DNA from: Saprospiraceae bacterium
GTDB taxonomy: Bacteria > Bacteroidota > Bacteroidia > Chitinophagales > Saprospiraceae
Length of the DNA stretch: 58,965 nt
Assembly (NCBI GenBank): GCA_021299835.1
Contig: JAJTER010000043.1
Span: 1 to 58,965 of the forward strand
Direction of reading: 5' to 3'
This document shows positions 1 through 9,339 of the stretch, piece after piece. The notes beneath the pieces were generated by a model. The model saw nothing but the letters and a program-made list of their open reading frames with translations, was not told where the DNA came from and did no database searches. Position numbers and translations under genes: made by a program. Every line of letters begins with the position of its first letter. The stretch's first letter is position 1.

Positions 1-1023
1 AACACATTATTCTTAAGAACGATTAATAAAGATCTGGTAGAAAGACCACCTGTCTGGTTAATGCGGCAAGCCGGAAGAATTTTACCTGAATATAAAGCAA
101 TTAGAGCGAAACTAACCGGTTTCAAAGAATTGGTGAAATCGCCTGAGTTAGCTGCAGAGGTAACTTTACAACCTGTTGATTTGCTCAAAGTAGATGCCGC
201 TATCTTATTCAGTGATATTTTGGTCATACCCGAAGCGATGGGTTTAGATTATGAAATGATTGAGGCAAGAGGCCCTTTTTTTCCGAAAACGATTCAAACA
301 AAGAGCGATATTGATCAACTTTTAACAGGTGAAAAAGCTGCTGATAGGCTAGATTACGTCTATAATATTATCACAGAAATTAATAAATTTATTCCTGAAA
401 ATATTCCTTTAATAGGTTTTGCAGGTGCACCATGGACTATTTTAGCCTATATGATAGAGGGAAAGGGGAGTAAGACTTTTTCTGTAGCCAAAAAATTTCT
501 TTATGCTGAACCTGAATGGTCTCATTATTTATTGGATAAAATTACGGATAGTACCATTCATTATTTAAAGAATCAAATTAAAGCGGGTGTTCAAACCTTA
601 CAATTGTTTGATTCCTGGGCCGGCCTTTTAAGTATGGAGCAATTTAATATATTTTCTCTACCGTACTTGCAACGAATAAAAGAGGCCATTCCGGAAGTAC
701 CTCTTACTATCTTTGCAAAAGGAGCAATGCTTCAATTACAAGATATTGCTGCAATAAAGCCAGAGGTTATTGGTATTGATTGGAATATCTCTCCATTAAG
801 GGTGCGTCAATGGTTAGGTACAAAAGCTGTTTTACAAGGAAATATGGATCCTTGTTTGTTATATTCAACACCTGAGCATGTTTTTGAAGAAACAGTCAAA
901 ATGTGCAATGAATTTGGACGAAACCATATTGCTAATTTGGGGCACGGCGTTTATCCTGATACTCCTTTAGAGGGTGTTAAAGCTTTTATTGCAGCGGTTA
1001 AAAGCATTAGTTACTTAGAATAA
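1..1023 (+). CDS. hemE: Uroporphyrinogen decarboxylase, 5' end cut by window
   Basis: Decarboxylates the four acetate side chains of uroporphyrinogen III to give coproporphyrinogen III in cytosolic haem synthesis. The reading frame is open from base 1, and the family's PVWLMRQAGR motif straddles the first internal ATG at 61, so the start lies left of the window and that ATG is not the real start. Other visible family motifs are FSDILV with the catalytic Asp, APWTILAYMIEG with the conserved Tyr, and NLGHGV with the conserved His near the C-terminus. The C-terminal end is normal. The gene is followed after 60 bases by accD on the same strand. Confidence 0.96.
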   Translation, partial: NTLFLRTINKDLVERPPVWLMRQAGRILPEYKAIRAKLTGFKELVKSPELAAEVTLQPVDLLKVDAAILFSDILVIPEAMGLDYEMIEARGPFFPKTIQTKSDIDQLLTGEKAADRLDYVYNIITEINKFIPENIPLIGFAGAPWTILAYMIEGKGSKTFSVAKKFLYAEPEWSHYLLDKITDSTIHYLKNQIKAGVQTLQLFDSWAGLLSMEQFNIFSLPYLQRIKEAIPEVPLTIFAKGAMLQLQDIAAIKPEVIGIDWNISPLRVRQWLGTKAVLQGNMDPCLLYSTPEHVFEETVKMCNEFGRNHIANLGHGVYPDTPLEGVKAFIAAVKSISYLE

Positions 1024-1036
1024 TGGGAATTTTATA

Positions 1037-1044
1037 TAAATTTG
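1037..1044 (+). promoter_or_regulatory. Candidate -7 element for accD
   Basis: TAAATTTG matches the Bacteroidota -7 consensus TAnnTTTG exactly and lies 39 bases before the accD ATG. No clear -33 TTG is seen at the usual spacing, so this is tentative. Confidence 0.35.
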
Positions 1045-1083
1045 CAGGATTTTAATTTTCTTCCGGTATTAATATTATGATTT

Positions 1084-1929
1084 ATGAGTTGGTTCAAAAG
1101 ATTGAAGGAAGGCATACAAACTGCCACTAGAAATAAGAAGGAAGCACCGGAGGGACTTTGGTATAAATGCGACCGATGTAAAGAAACTTCCACAGCAAAG
1201 GAGTTGAGGGAGAATTTTCATAAATGTCCAAAATGCAATTACCATACAAGAATTGGTTCTGATGATTATTTTGAAATTATTTTCGATGCAGAATATCAAC
1301 TTTTACATGAAGAATTAAAATCAAAAGATGCTCTTTCCTTCGAAGATGTAAAATCTTATCCACAAAGGTTAGAAGAAGCATACAAGAAAAATAGTGTTTC
1401 TGATGCTATTACAGTGGCTCTTGGAAATATTGACGATAATAAATTGGTTATTGCTTGTATGGATTTCAGTTTTATTGGAGGTTCTATGGGTTCAGTAGTT
1501 GGCGAACGTATTTCTCGGGCTATTGATTCCGCTATTGCTTCTAAATGTCCATTGTTGATTATTAGTAAATCTGGTGGTGCCAGAATGATGGAATCAGCAT
1601 ATTCTCTCATGCAAATGGCTAAAACTTCAGCAAAACTTACCCTGCTTGCCCGTGCAGGCTATCCTTTTTTTAGTTTGATGACTGACCCAACTACAGGTGG
1701 TGTTACTGCATCATTCGCTATGCTAGGTGATATCAATATGGCAGAACCTGAATGCTTAATAGGTTTTGCAGGACCAAGAGTTATTAAAGAAACCATTAAA
1801 CGCGAACTTCCTGAAGGATTTCAAACTGCAGAATTTCTACTGGAAAAAGGTTTTCTGGATTTTATTGTGGATAGAAAAAATCTGAAGGAAACTATGAGGG
1901 ACTTATTAGTGCTTTTTGCTAAAAATTAA
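1084..1929 (+). CDS. accD: Acetyl-CoA carboxylase carboxyltransferase subunit beta
   Basis: Beta subunit of the carboxyltransferase that moves CO2 from carboxybiotin to acetyl-CoA, giving malonyl-CoA for fatty acid synthesis. It works in the cytosol with AccA. At 281 residues it has the normal length. The N-terminal zinc ribbon is complete (C29-x2-C32 and C48-x2-C51). The crotonase-fold core carries KSGGARM, DPTTGGVTASFA and GFAGPRVI motifs. The ATG at 1084 gives the usual MSWFKR-type N-terminus. The gene converges on the E1-like gene with a 4-base gap. No accA or biotin carrier gene lies nearby. Confidence 0.97.
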   Translation: MSWFKRLKEGIQTATRNKKEAPEGLWYKCDRCKETSTAKELRENFHKCPKCNYHTRIGSDDYFEIIFDAEYQLLHEELKSKDALSFEDVKSYPQRLEEAYKKNSVSDAITVALGNIDDNKLVIACMDFSFIGGSMGSVVGERISRAIDSAIASKCPLLIISKSGGARMMESAYSLMQMAKTSAKLTLLARAGYPFFSLMTDPTTGGVTASFAMLGDINMAEPECLIGFAGPRVIKETIKRELPEGFQTAEFLLEKGFLDFIVDRKNLKETMRDLLVLFAKN

Positions 1930-1933
1930 ATCA

Positions 1934-3028
1934 TTATTTTTTAATTGCTTCTAAGCCGCCTTTAAGGGAATAAGCTTTTTTCTTGCCTTCAGTCAGCTGT
2001 TGAAAAATATGAGCAGCTTGTTTGCTTCTCTTTCCAGACTGACAGTAAAATAGTATTTCTTTTTTGTTGTGGTTTATTTTGTGGTAATCTTCTTTCATTT
2101 TGGTTAATGGGATATGAATACCTCCAATGTGCATTATATTTCTCTCTTCCTCGGTTCGTACATCAATCAATTGAAATTTTTTTAAGTTTTCTTCCAAATG
2201 CTCATTATATTCAATTTCATTTATGGCAGAAGGAATGCAATAGTTTAGAATAGGAGTAATTTCACTTATTTCGAACGGAATTGGGTCATTTATGTAAATT
2301 CTATGATTTTCCATGGACAATGCATCAAAAATCCAGGTTGAATTTACAATAAGTTCACCCAAACCAGTAAGAAGCTTTATTACTTCTAATGCTTGAACAC
2401 AGCCAATGATTCCTGGCAGTACACCCAACACTCCACCTTCTGCACAAGAAGGTATAACCCCAGTTTCCGGCGGTACAGGATATATATTTCTGTAATTACA
2501 GCTCCTTTTGTTGTCCAATAATATATTAAAGCTTGAAACTTGACCTTCAAACTGAAAAACAGCCCCATAGATATAAGGTTTATCCATAATAACACAAGCG
2601 TCATTTAATAAATATCTCGTCGCAAAATTATCAGAACCATCTACTATAACATCATAATCCAAAAGGATTGTTTTGACATTTTCATAATCAATGGTTGTAT
2701 TAAAAGCTTCAATTTTGACAAAAGGATGAAGTTTTTTAATTTTTTCACAAGCTACAATAGCTTTAAATTTGCCAACATCAGTTTCATCGTACAGTATCTG
2801 TCTGTGCAAATTTTCAATGTCAATAATATCAAAATCAACTATACCTAATTTACCAATCCCCGCTGCCGCAAGATATAAAAGAATGGGACAACCAAGACCG
2901 CCAGCCCCAACTACTAAAACGTTAGATTTTTTTAACGCCATTTGAGCTTTTTCGTCAAATCCGGGTAATTGTAAATGACGTTTATATCTTAACCATTCAG
3001 CTTGTGATAAAATATCATGGGACATCAT
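1934..3028 (-). CDS. E1-like adenylyltransferase (ThiF/MoeB/HesA family) with C-terminal rhodanese domain
   Basis: ATP-dependent activating enzyme of the MoeB/ThiF type, which adenylates the C-terminal Gly of a small sulfur-carrier protein. The fused rhodanese domain would supply sulfur. Residues 35-255 form the Rossmann/E1 domain, with GAGGLG at 41-46, DFD at 65-67 and the conserved C195 in PSCAEGG. The rhodanese domain spans about 280-364, with active-site C329 in CQSGKR. The two zinc CxxC knuckles of E. coli MoeB each seem to keep only one Cys (C177 and C264). The start overlaps the upstream gene by 4 bases, so translation is probably coupled. The carrier (MoaD/ThiS) is not in the window, so the MoeB, ThiF or other role is unresolved. 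Confidence 0.88.
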   Translation of the reverse strand: MMSHDILSQAEWLRYKRHLQLPGFDEKAQMALKKSNVLVVGAGGLGCPILLYLAAAGIGKLGIVDFDIIDIENLHRQILYDETDVGKFKAIVACEKIKKLHPFVKIEAFNTTIDYENVKTILLDYDVIVDGSDNFATRYLLNDACVIMDKPYIYGAVFQFEGQVSSFNILLDNKRSCNYRNIYPVPPETGVIPSCAEGGVLGVLPGIIGCVQALEVIKLLTGLGELIVNSTWIFDALSMENHRIYINDPIPFEISEITPILNYCIPSAINEIEYNEHLEENLKKFQLIDVRTEEERNIMHIGGIHIPLTKMKEDYHKINHNKKEILFYCQSGKRSKQAAHIFQQLTEGKKKAYSLKGGLEAIKK

Positions 3029-4071
3029 TGCCAGTTAATTACAGGTTTATTTAGTATTTTTTCTAAATGTAATTGCGTTATTTCGCCCATAGTTACTGCT
3101 TGTTTAAAAGCTATATCTCCATGTAATTGAAACAATTCATTTCCTAACTGACTGGTTTTATCTTTCGTTGAAATTTCATCCATTCTAAAAATCCTGAACA
3201 AACTATTTACTCTGTCCTGCTCGGTTCTTATTCTTTCTAAAATGAGACTTCTCTCCTCCAGTTGATATTGTTTTACCGACTGAGGCCCAATATTATTGAT
3301 GCCCAGGGTAATTATAGAGTTATTTTCTTTAAAAAACTGTGGTTGGTAGAATCTTTTTGAACCTTCAAATGTTTGTTGATCGAAATCTATGGCTCTCATT
3401 CTATATTGGTTACCTTCAATATCAGGGGTGATATCTACAACATAATTGTACGATCTCATATCACCGAGTAACCTGGCAAAACACCTTTCGTTAAATTTAA
3501 CAAATTCCTTAATAATTCTTATCTGATTAAAAGGATCAGTATTTAAGCGTCTATTTATAAAATCGTCCCCGGGAATCCCTGCAATGTGTTCTTCAATAAG
3601 TGTTTCACCATCAATTAAATAATAGAAATAATTTGGAGAAAGAAGCGATTCTAATTCTAAGCCATATACTCTTGAGGCATCTGATATTTTGACGTAAAAA
3701 TGGTCATAGTTATCATTTAGCCTATTAATAATTCGAATACGAAAAGGTTTGGAATTTCCAAAAGTACAAAAATCAATTCTTGCAATGGTTAAATGTTCTA
3801 ACACACTAATATCACCACCCGTTTTTAACAAGGCATAAATCAATTTTAAGCTATTATAAATTTCGGTTTGAGCTGATTCATTATAAAAAACAGATTCCCA
3901 TCCTGTTTCTTTATCATTTTGTCCAGTCACTGGAATGGTTGCATCATATCGAAGTAAATCGCTATATTGAAGAGGAAGTTTGCTCACCCTGTTATAATAA
4001 GACAAATAGGCTAATAACCTTTCCCCAATAGGATATCTGATTTTTTTCCTAGACGGAATATTTCCTAGCAT
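3025..4071 (-). CDS. Uncharacterised protein with kinase-like fold signatures
   Basis: I cannot name a family. The 348-residue protein has no signal peptide or membrane segment. Several positions resemble the protein-kinase/aminoglycoside-phosphotransferase fold in the correct order: FYVK with K128 (beta-3 Lys), GLELESLL at 137-144 (helix-C Glu), GETLIEEHIAGIP at 155-167 (hinge-like), LLGDMRSYNYVV with D204 and N209 (catalytic loop, compare GDxHxxN) and AIDFD with D229 (metal-binding Asp). The N-terminal 90 residues and the C-terminal helical tail are unassigned. It lies 21 bases after acs and overlaps the E1-like gene by 4 bases, so the three are probably co-transcribed. The fold is an inference from motifs; the substrate is unknown. 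Confidence 0.75.
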   Translation of the reverse strand: MLGNIPSRKKIRYPIGERLLAYLSYYNRVSKLPLQYSDLLRYDATIPVTGQNDKETGWESVFYNESAQTEIYNSLKLIYALLKTGGDISVLEHLTIARIDFCTFGNSKPFRIRIINRLNDNYDHFYVKISDASRVYGLELESLLSPNYFYYLIDGETLIEEHIAGIPGDDFINRRLNTDPFNQIRIIKEFVKFNERCFARLLGDMRSYNYVVDITPDIEGNQYRMRAIDFDQQTFEGSKRFYQPQFFKENNSIITLGINNIGPQSVKQYQLEERSLILERIRTEQDRVNSLFRIFRMDEISTKDKTSQLGNELFQLHGDIAFKQAVTMGEITQLHLEKILNKPVINWQ

Positions 4072-4092
4072 AAAAAAGACAGTTTAATAAAA

Positions 4093-5991
4093 TTATACGG
4101 CTCCATCTTTAATTTCCTCCACAATTTCAGGATTTAATAGTGTACTTACATCACCGAAACCTTCTGTTTCTCCACCGGCCACCTTTCGTAAAATTCTTCT
4201 CATTATTTTACCTGACCGTGTTTTTGGTAAGCCAGAAACCAACTGAATTTTATCAGGTTTTGCTATTGCTCCAATTTGTTTGGCAACAACCTCTGCAATT
4301 TCCTTTTTCAAGGTCGCTTCATCCATATTAAAATCAACAGGAATTACATAGGCATAAATTCCCTGACCTTTAATATCATGAGAAAAACCAACCACGGCTG
4401 ATTCCACTACATGAGGATGACGATTTATCGCATTCTCCACTTCTGCCGTACCTAATCTGTGACCTGATACATTAATAACATCATCTACTCTTCCAATAAT
4501 TCGATAATTTCCGTCTTTATCTCTTTTTGCGCCGTCTCCTGTAAAATAATACCCCGGATACAGTGAGAAATAGGTTTGTCTGCACCTTTCATGATCACCA
4601 TATGTTGTTCTAAGAATAGAAGGCCAGGGAAATTTGATACACAACAGACCTTCCACATCATTACCTTCCAGTTCGATTCCATCTGCCGACAATAGAACAG
4701 GCTGAATACCAGGCAATGGTTTAGTAGCATAACTTGGAATAGAAGGAGTAATTCCCGCTAAAGTTGAGATCATAATCCCACCTGTTTCGGTCTGCCACCA
4801 GGTATCAACGATAGGACAATTATTTCTTCCAACTTTCTCGTTATACCAATGCCATGCTTCTTCGTTAATTGGCTCACCGACACTTCCTAAAACTTTTAGA
4901 CTTGTTAATGCATATTTTTCAACATAAGAATTTCCATAAGCCATCAACGCTCTGATTGCCGTTGGTGCAGTATAAAAGTGAGTAACTTTATATTTGTCAC
5001 AGATTTCCCAGAATCTTCCGGCATCTGGATAAGTTGGAACACCTTCAAACATGAGCGAAGTAGCACCTACAAGAAGCGGACCGTAAACGATATAAGAATG
5101 TCCTGTTATCCAACCGATATCAGCGGTACACCAATACAAATCATTTTCTTTAATTTGAAATACCTGCTTGAATGAATAAGCGGTATAAACCATAAAACCA
5201 CCACAAGTATGAACGACCCCTTTAGGTTTGCCTGTTGATCCTGAGGTATATAAAATAAATAATAAATCTTCAGAATCCATAGCCTCAGCCTCACACACAG
5301 CTGATTGAGCAGGCACCACATCATGCCACCATATATCGCGATCTGGATGCCATTTTACTTCATCCCCTGTATTTTTATAGACGAGAACATTTTGAACACA
5401 CTGACAACCAGGAAATAACAAAGCTTCATCAACGACTTGTTTTACGGCAATATGTTTTGCCCCCCGATCATTAAAATCGGAACAAATAACCATTTTACAT
5501 TGAGAATCTTCAATTCTATCTGCGAGAGATTGTGCAGAAAAGCCAGCAAAAACTACGGAATGAACGGCTCCAATTCTGGCACAGGCTAAAATTGAAATAG
5601 CCAGTTCAGGCACCATTGGCATATAAAAACATATTCTATCCCCTTTTTTTACGCCATATTCCTTTAAACTATTGGCCACCTTATTAACCTCTTGATATAA
5701 AGAAAGATAGGTGAAGGATCTTGGTGATTTATCAGGAGCGTTGGGTTCCCAATAAAATGCTATTTGATCGGCTTTTTCAGATAAATGCCTGTCAAGACAA
5801 TTTTCTGTGATATTCATTTTACCACCTAAAAACCATTGGACGTTTGGTTCTGTGAAATTCCAAGATAAAACTTTGTCCCAGCGTTTCTTCCAGGTAAAAC
5901 CAGAGGCAATTTCCTCCCAAAATAACTCAGGTTGTTGACAACTCTTATGGTAAATTTCTTCAAACTGAGTGATATCGTTAATTAATTCCAT
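4093..5991 (-). CDS. acs: Acetyl-CoA synthetase (acetate-CoA ligase, AMP-forming)
   Basis: Activates acetate through acetyl-AMP to acetyl-CoA in the cytosol. The 632-residue length is close to the usual 630-650. The sequence shows the ATP-binding P-loop-like YTSGSTGKPKG, the adenylation motif DTWWQTETGG, YFTGDGAKRDKDG, and the C-terminal PKTRSGKIMRRILRK, whose Lys is the catalytic residue that is acetylated in related enzymes. It is the first gene of a three-gene minus-strand run. The 158-base gap to the divergent DUF3298 gene must hold its promoter; no exact TAnnTTTG element is seen there. Confidence 0.97.
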   Translation of the reverse strand: MELINDITQFEEIYHKSCQQPELFWEEIASGFTWKKRWDKVLSWNFTEPNVQWFLGGKMNITENCLDRHLSEKADQIAFYWEPNAPDKSPRSFTYLSLYQEVNKVANSLKEYGVKKGDRICFYMPMVPELAISILACARIGAVHSVVFAGFSAQSLADRIEDSQCKMVICSDFNDRGAKHIAVKQVVDEALLFPGCQCVQNVLVYKNTGDEVKWHPDRDIWWHDVVPAQSAVCEAEAMDSEDLLFILYTSGSTGKPKGVVHTCGGFMVYTAYSFKQVFQIKENDLYWCTADIGWITGHSYIVYGPLLVGATSLMFEGVPTYPDAGRFWEICDKYKVTHFYTAPTAIRALMAYGNSYVEKYALTSLKVLGSVGEPINEEAWHWYNEKVGRNNCPIVDTWWQTETGGIMISTLAGITPSIPSYATKPLPGIQPVLLSADGIELEGNDVEGLLCIKFPWPSILRTTYGDHERCRQTYFSLYPGYYFTGDGAKRDKDGNYRIIGRVDDVINVSGHRLGTAEVENAINRHPHVVESAVVGFSHDIKGQGIYAYVIPVDFNMDEATLKKEIAEVVAKQIGAIAKPDKIQLVSGLPKTRSGKIMRRILRKVAGGETEGFGDVSTLLNPEIVEEIKDGAV

Positions 5992-6149
5992 AGTTTAGAA
6001 TGTCTTTTAATAAGCTGAAAAATGAATGTTAAATATAGACATAGTCGTTTATTAATTCCTAATATTACTTCCGTTTTTATATATCTTAAAATTAAGTAGG
6101 CATTGATAAAGATTCTCCCTATTTTTCGGCGCTGAAAATTTTTATTTGT

Positions 6150-6920
6150 ATGTCATCTTCCTATTTACTTTACTTACCTATTTGTTTTTTCCTTTTTGCC
6201 TGCCAGAATAAACCTAGTGATGAAGGAAATAAAAGTATAACCATACCTGTCAATACAAAGAAATTTAGTTCTAAATCAAACCCTTGTCCAGATTCTTTAG
6301 GTTCATGTGCAGAGGTTGATATTAAGGTTCCTTATATTACAAATCATCCGAAAGCAGATATAATCAATCAAAATATTTTAAAGGAATTATCTTTAGTCAT
6401 GGAGAATTTTTCCCCTGATTTAAAATCACTTCAGGATATTCCAACTAAAATAGATTCCTTTATTTCCCAACATCGAAGTTTTAGCCAGGAAGTCGATTTT
6501 CCACAACGATGGAGTTTCAATATGTTTTTTGATGTTCTTGAGAATAATAACAACAGTCTTTCTATATTATTGAATAAAGACATTTATACAGGAGGTGCGC
6601 ATCCCTTAAATGATATATGCATTTTATCTTTTAACCCTGAAACCGGAAAAAAGGTGATTATATCAGATTTTTTAAAAAATGAGAAGGCACTTAAAAGTTT
6701 AATAGTAAAAGAATATAGAAGGAAAAGAAATCTTTCTGATTCGGTTAATTTAACTGACGAAGGATTTTATTCAAATGAGTGGCCTCTCCCCAGGAATTTT
6801 GCCTTATTATCTCAAGGTCTTTATATCATATATAATGCTTATGAAATAGGTCCTTATGTATTAGGCTCAACAGAACTCTTAATACCCATTGAAGCCGTTA
6901 AACCGCTATTAATAAACTAA
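6150..6920 (+). CDS. DUF3298 (RsiV/PdaC-like) lipoprotein
   Basis: Probable cell-envelope lipoprotein. The N-terminus is hydrophobic and ends in LFAC, a fitting lipobox with the Cys at about residue 18. The C-terminal half has the marks of DUF3298 domains: YTGGAHPL, followed by a stretch with [11 protein letters not shown] and [10 protein letters not shown]. Related domains occur in the anti-sigma factor RsiV and the deacetylase PdaC, but nothing here assigns an enzymatic or signalling role. The gene ends two bases before pgi, so the two are likely co-transcribed. The function is unknown; the lipoprotein call is a prediction. Confidence 0.82.
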   Translation: MSSSYLLYLPICFFLFACQNKPSDEGNKSITIPVNTKKFSSKSNPCPDSLGSCAEVDIKVPYITNHPKADIINQNILKELSLVMENFSPDLKSLQDIPTKIDSFISQHRSFSQEVDFPQRWSFNMFFDVLENNNNSLSILLNKDIYTGGAHPLNDICILSFNPETGKKVIISDFLKNEKALKSLIVKEYRRKRNLSDSVNLTDEGFYSNEWPLPRNFALLSQGLYIIYNAYEIGPYVLGSTELLIPIEAVKPLLIN

Positions 6921-6922
6921 TT

Positions 6923-8575
6923 ATGCTACCCAATCAAAATCCTACACTTACAAAGTCCTGGTCTAATTTAGAACATTTAGCTGAACAGGCTAAATCATTA
7001 AAGATGTCAAAATTATTTCAAGAAAATGCCAAAAGATTTGAGCAGTTTTCTATTGAAAAAGAGGGCTTCCTATTAGATTACTCTAAAAATATCATAACCA
7101 ATGAAATTTTTAATAATCTAATAAAACTAGCTGAAGAATGTGGCCTTCAGCAAGCAATTGATTCGATGTATAAAGGTTCAACAATTAATGTAACTGAAAA
7201 AAGAGCTGTTCTTCATACAGCGCTAAGAAACCCGGTAAATAGCGAACTTAAACTTGATGGACATAATATTATGGCAGATATTAATCAGGTTAAGGTAAAA
7301 ATGAAAAAGTTCTCCACAGAGGTTAGGAACGGAAATTGGAAGGGCTTTACGGGTAAAAAAATCAAAAATATTGTTAATATTGGTATTGGTGGCTCTGATT
7401 TAGGTCCATTGATGGTTTGTGAAGCGTTGAAGTCTTATGCAAATCCAGCTATTGACGTTTATTTTGTTTCAAATATCGACGCCAGCCATTTGGTTGAAAC
7501 GCTAAAAAAACTTGATCCGGAGGAGACATTATTTCTTGTGGCATCAAAAACATTCACTACTCAGGAAACAATGACGAACGCTTTTTCAGCCAGAGATTGG
7601 TTTCTGAAAGCGGCAAAAGACAGCAAATTCGTTGCAAAACATTTTATTGCGTTATCAACAAACGAAAAAGCGGTTACCGATTTTGGGATTGATGCAGAAA
7701 ACATGTTTATTTTTTGGGATTGGGTAGGGGGTAGATATTCATTGACCAGTGCCATAGGGTTATCCATTTGTTTATACCTTGGATATGAAATTTTTGACTC
7801 TTTACTCGAGGGGTTTCACTGGATGGATGAACATTTTAGAACGGAGATACCCGAAAATAATATGCCGGTTATATTGGCTTTGATTGGAATATGGTATGTA
7901 AATTTTATGGGCGCCCAATCGGAAGCTATTTTACCTTATGATCAATACCTGCACAGATTTGCCGCCTATTTTCAACAAGGTAATATGGAAAGTAATGGCA
8001 AATCAATAGATAGAAATGGTAAAAGGGTAAATTATGCTACCGGTCCGGTAATATGGGGCGAACCAGGTACCAATGGACAACATGCCTTTTATCAACTTTT
8101 ACATCAGGGTACTGGTTTTATTCCTTGTGATTTTATTGCCGCCGCAAAGCCCAAACATCATTTAGGTGACCATCATGAAAAATTAATGAGTAATTTTTTC
8201 GCTCAAACGGAAGCTTTAATGAATGGAAAATCATCTGAACAAGCTGAAATGGAATTACAAAAAGCCGGAAGAACTTTCGACGAAATTAGTAAATTATTAC
8301 CTTATAAGGTGTTTGAAGGAAATAAGCCCTCAAATACTATCTTAATGGATGAATTAACCCCATTCAACCTTGGTAAATTAATAGCTCTTTACGAACACAA
8401 AATTTTTGTTCAAGGGATTATTTGGAATGTTTTTAGCTTTGACCAGTGGGGAGTTGAACTTGGAAAACAATTAGCAAACAATATTCTTCCTGAATTAACA
8501 TCTGCTGTTAAGGTATCTGATCATGACGGTTCCACTGCAGGATTAATTTCATTTTACAAAAAGCATAAATTATAA
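6923..8575 (+). CDS. pgi: Glucose-6-phosphate isomerase
   Basis: Interconverts glucose 6-phosphate and fructose 6-phosphate in cytosolic glycolysis/gluconeogenesis. The 550-residue length matches the long bacterial PGI form. Both family signatures are present: [13 protein letters not shown] and, near the C-terminus, [12 protein letters not shown] with the catalytic Lys. The catalytic Glu lies in [14 protein letters not shown] and the catalytic His in [15 protein letters not shown]. The ATG at 6923 is two bases after the preceding stop. No insertion or truncation is seen. Confidence 0.97.
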   Translation: MLPNQNPTLTKSWSNLEHLAEQAKSLKMSKLFQENAKRFEQFSIEKEGFLLDYSKNIITNEIFNNLIKLAEECGLQQAIDSMYKGSTINVTEKRAVLHTALRNPVNSELKLDGHNIMADINQVKVKMKKFSTEVRNGNWKGFTGKKIKNIVNIGIGGSDLGPLMVCEALKSYANPAIDVYFVSNIDASHLVETLKKLDPEETLFLVASKTFTTQETMTNAFSARDWFLKAAKDSKFVAKHFIALSTNEKAVTDFGIDAENMFIFWDWVGGRYSLTSAIGLSICLYLGYEIFDSLLEGFHWMDEHFRTEIPENNMPVILALIGIWYVNFMGAQSEAILPYDQYLHRFAAYFQQGNMESNGKSIDRNGKRVNYATGPVIWGEPGTNGQHAFYQLLHQGTGFIPCDFIAAAKPKHHLGDHHEKLMSNFFAQTEALMNGKSSEQAEMELQKAGRTFDEISKLLPYKVFEGNKPSNTILMDELTPFNLGKLIALYEHKIFVQGIIWNVFSFDQWGVELGKQLANNILPELTSAVKVSDHDGSTAGLISFYKKHKL

Positions 8576-8604
8576 TCTTTTTGTAGGTTAAATTTATTAT
8601 TTTT

Positions 8605-8617
8605 AGAATATTATTCT
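8605..8617. promoter_or_regulatory. Short dyad upstream of glycerol facilitator
   Basis: AGAATA-T-TATTCT is a perfect 6-base dyad with a one-base centre, 14 bases before the glpF-like ATG. It is flanked by T and A runs that could extend it with a bulge. The centre is too short for a stable RNA hairpin, so a protein-binding site is more likely than a terminator, if it is anything. Confidence 0.25.
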
Positions 8618-8631
8618 TAAAAATTAATTTT

Positions 8632-9336
8632 ATGACACCTTTTTTAGCTGAATTTATTGGATCTGCCATTGTAATTAGTTTTGGTGCCGGAGTCTGTGCC
8701 GGTTCAAGTTTAAAATCAACTATTTCCAACGGTTCCAATTGGTTGATTATTTGTCTGGCCTGGGGATTGGCAGTGACCTTAGGAATTTATGCAGTTGGCG
8801 ATATCAGTGGTGCTCACCTTAATCCTACAGTTACAATTGCGTTAGCCATTCAGGGAAGTTTCCCATGGTCCGATGTACCAAGCTATATTTTAGCCCAGGT
8901 TTTAGGATGTTTTACCGGAGCTTGTATGGTTGTTATTCACTATTGGCCTCATTGGAAAGTAACTGAATCACACGATAGTATAAAAGGTGTTTTTTGCACA
9001 GGGCCTGCTATAAAGGCAACCATCCCCAATCTTATAAGTGAGATTATAGGTACTTTTTTCTTGATTTTAGGTTTGTTATATATTGGAGCTAATGAGTTTA
9101 CTCAAGGTCTAAAACCTTTTGCTGTTGGAGGATTAATCGTTGCTATTGGCCTTTCTTTTGGTGGTACAACAGGCTTTGCCATTAATCCAGCCAGAGATTT
9201 TGGTCCAAGATTAGCTCACTTTTTATTACCTATACCAGGTAAAGGTCACTCCGATTGGTCTTATGCATGGATTCCTATTTTAGGTCCAGTTATTGGATCC
9301 ATTATTGCGGTATCCTTCTATAGTTTTATTTTTTAA
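8632..9336 (+). CDS. glpF: MIP-family glycerol facilitator/aquaglyceroporin
   Basis: Inner-membrane channel for glycerol, water or other small solutes. The 234 residues carry the two half-helix loops of the major intrinsic protein family: GAHLNPTVTIAL (N64-P65-T66) and FAINPARDFGPR (N185-P186-A187). The Asp after NPAR (D189) is typical of glycerol-conducting members. The first loop reads NPT rather than the canonical NPA. The following gene, four bases away, is an aerobic glycerol-3-phosphate dehydrogenase, which supports a glycerol role. No glycerol kinase gene lies between or beside them. Confidence 0.9.
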   Translation: MTPFLAEFIGSAIVISFGAGVCAGSSLKSTISNGSNWLIICLAWGLAVTLGIYAVGDISGAHLNPTVTIALAIQGSFPWSDVPSYILAQVLGCFTGACMVVIHYWPHWKVTESHDSIKGVFCTGPAIKATIPNLISEIIGTFFLILGLLYIGANEFTQGLKPFAVGGLIVAIGLSFGGTTGFAINPARDFGPRLAHFLLPIPGKGHSDWSYAWIPILGPVIGSIIAVSFYSFIF

Positions 9337-9339
9337 AAT

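Noticed and set aside
1356-1610. Minus-strand ORF inside accD, and many similar short ORFs inside other genes
   Set aside because: They lie opposite or out of frame with well-conserved proteins and show no family motifs, signal sequences or spacing of their own.
8580-8620. A housekeeping promoter (TTTG plus TATTTTTA) before the glycerol facilitator
   Set aside because: The -7 part lacks the final G and the spacing is about 14 bases, too short for the usual pattern.
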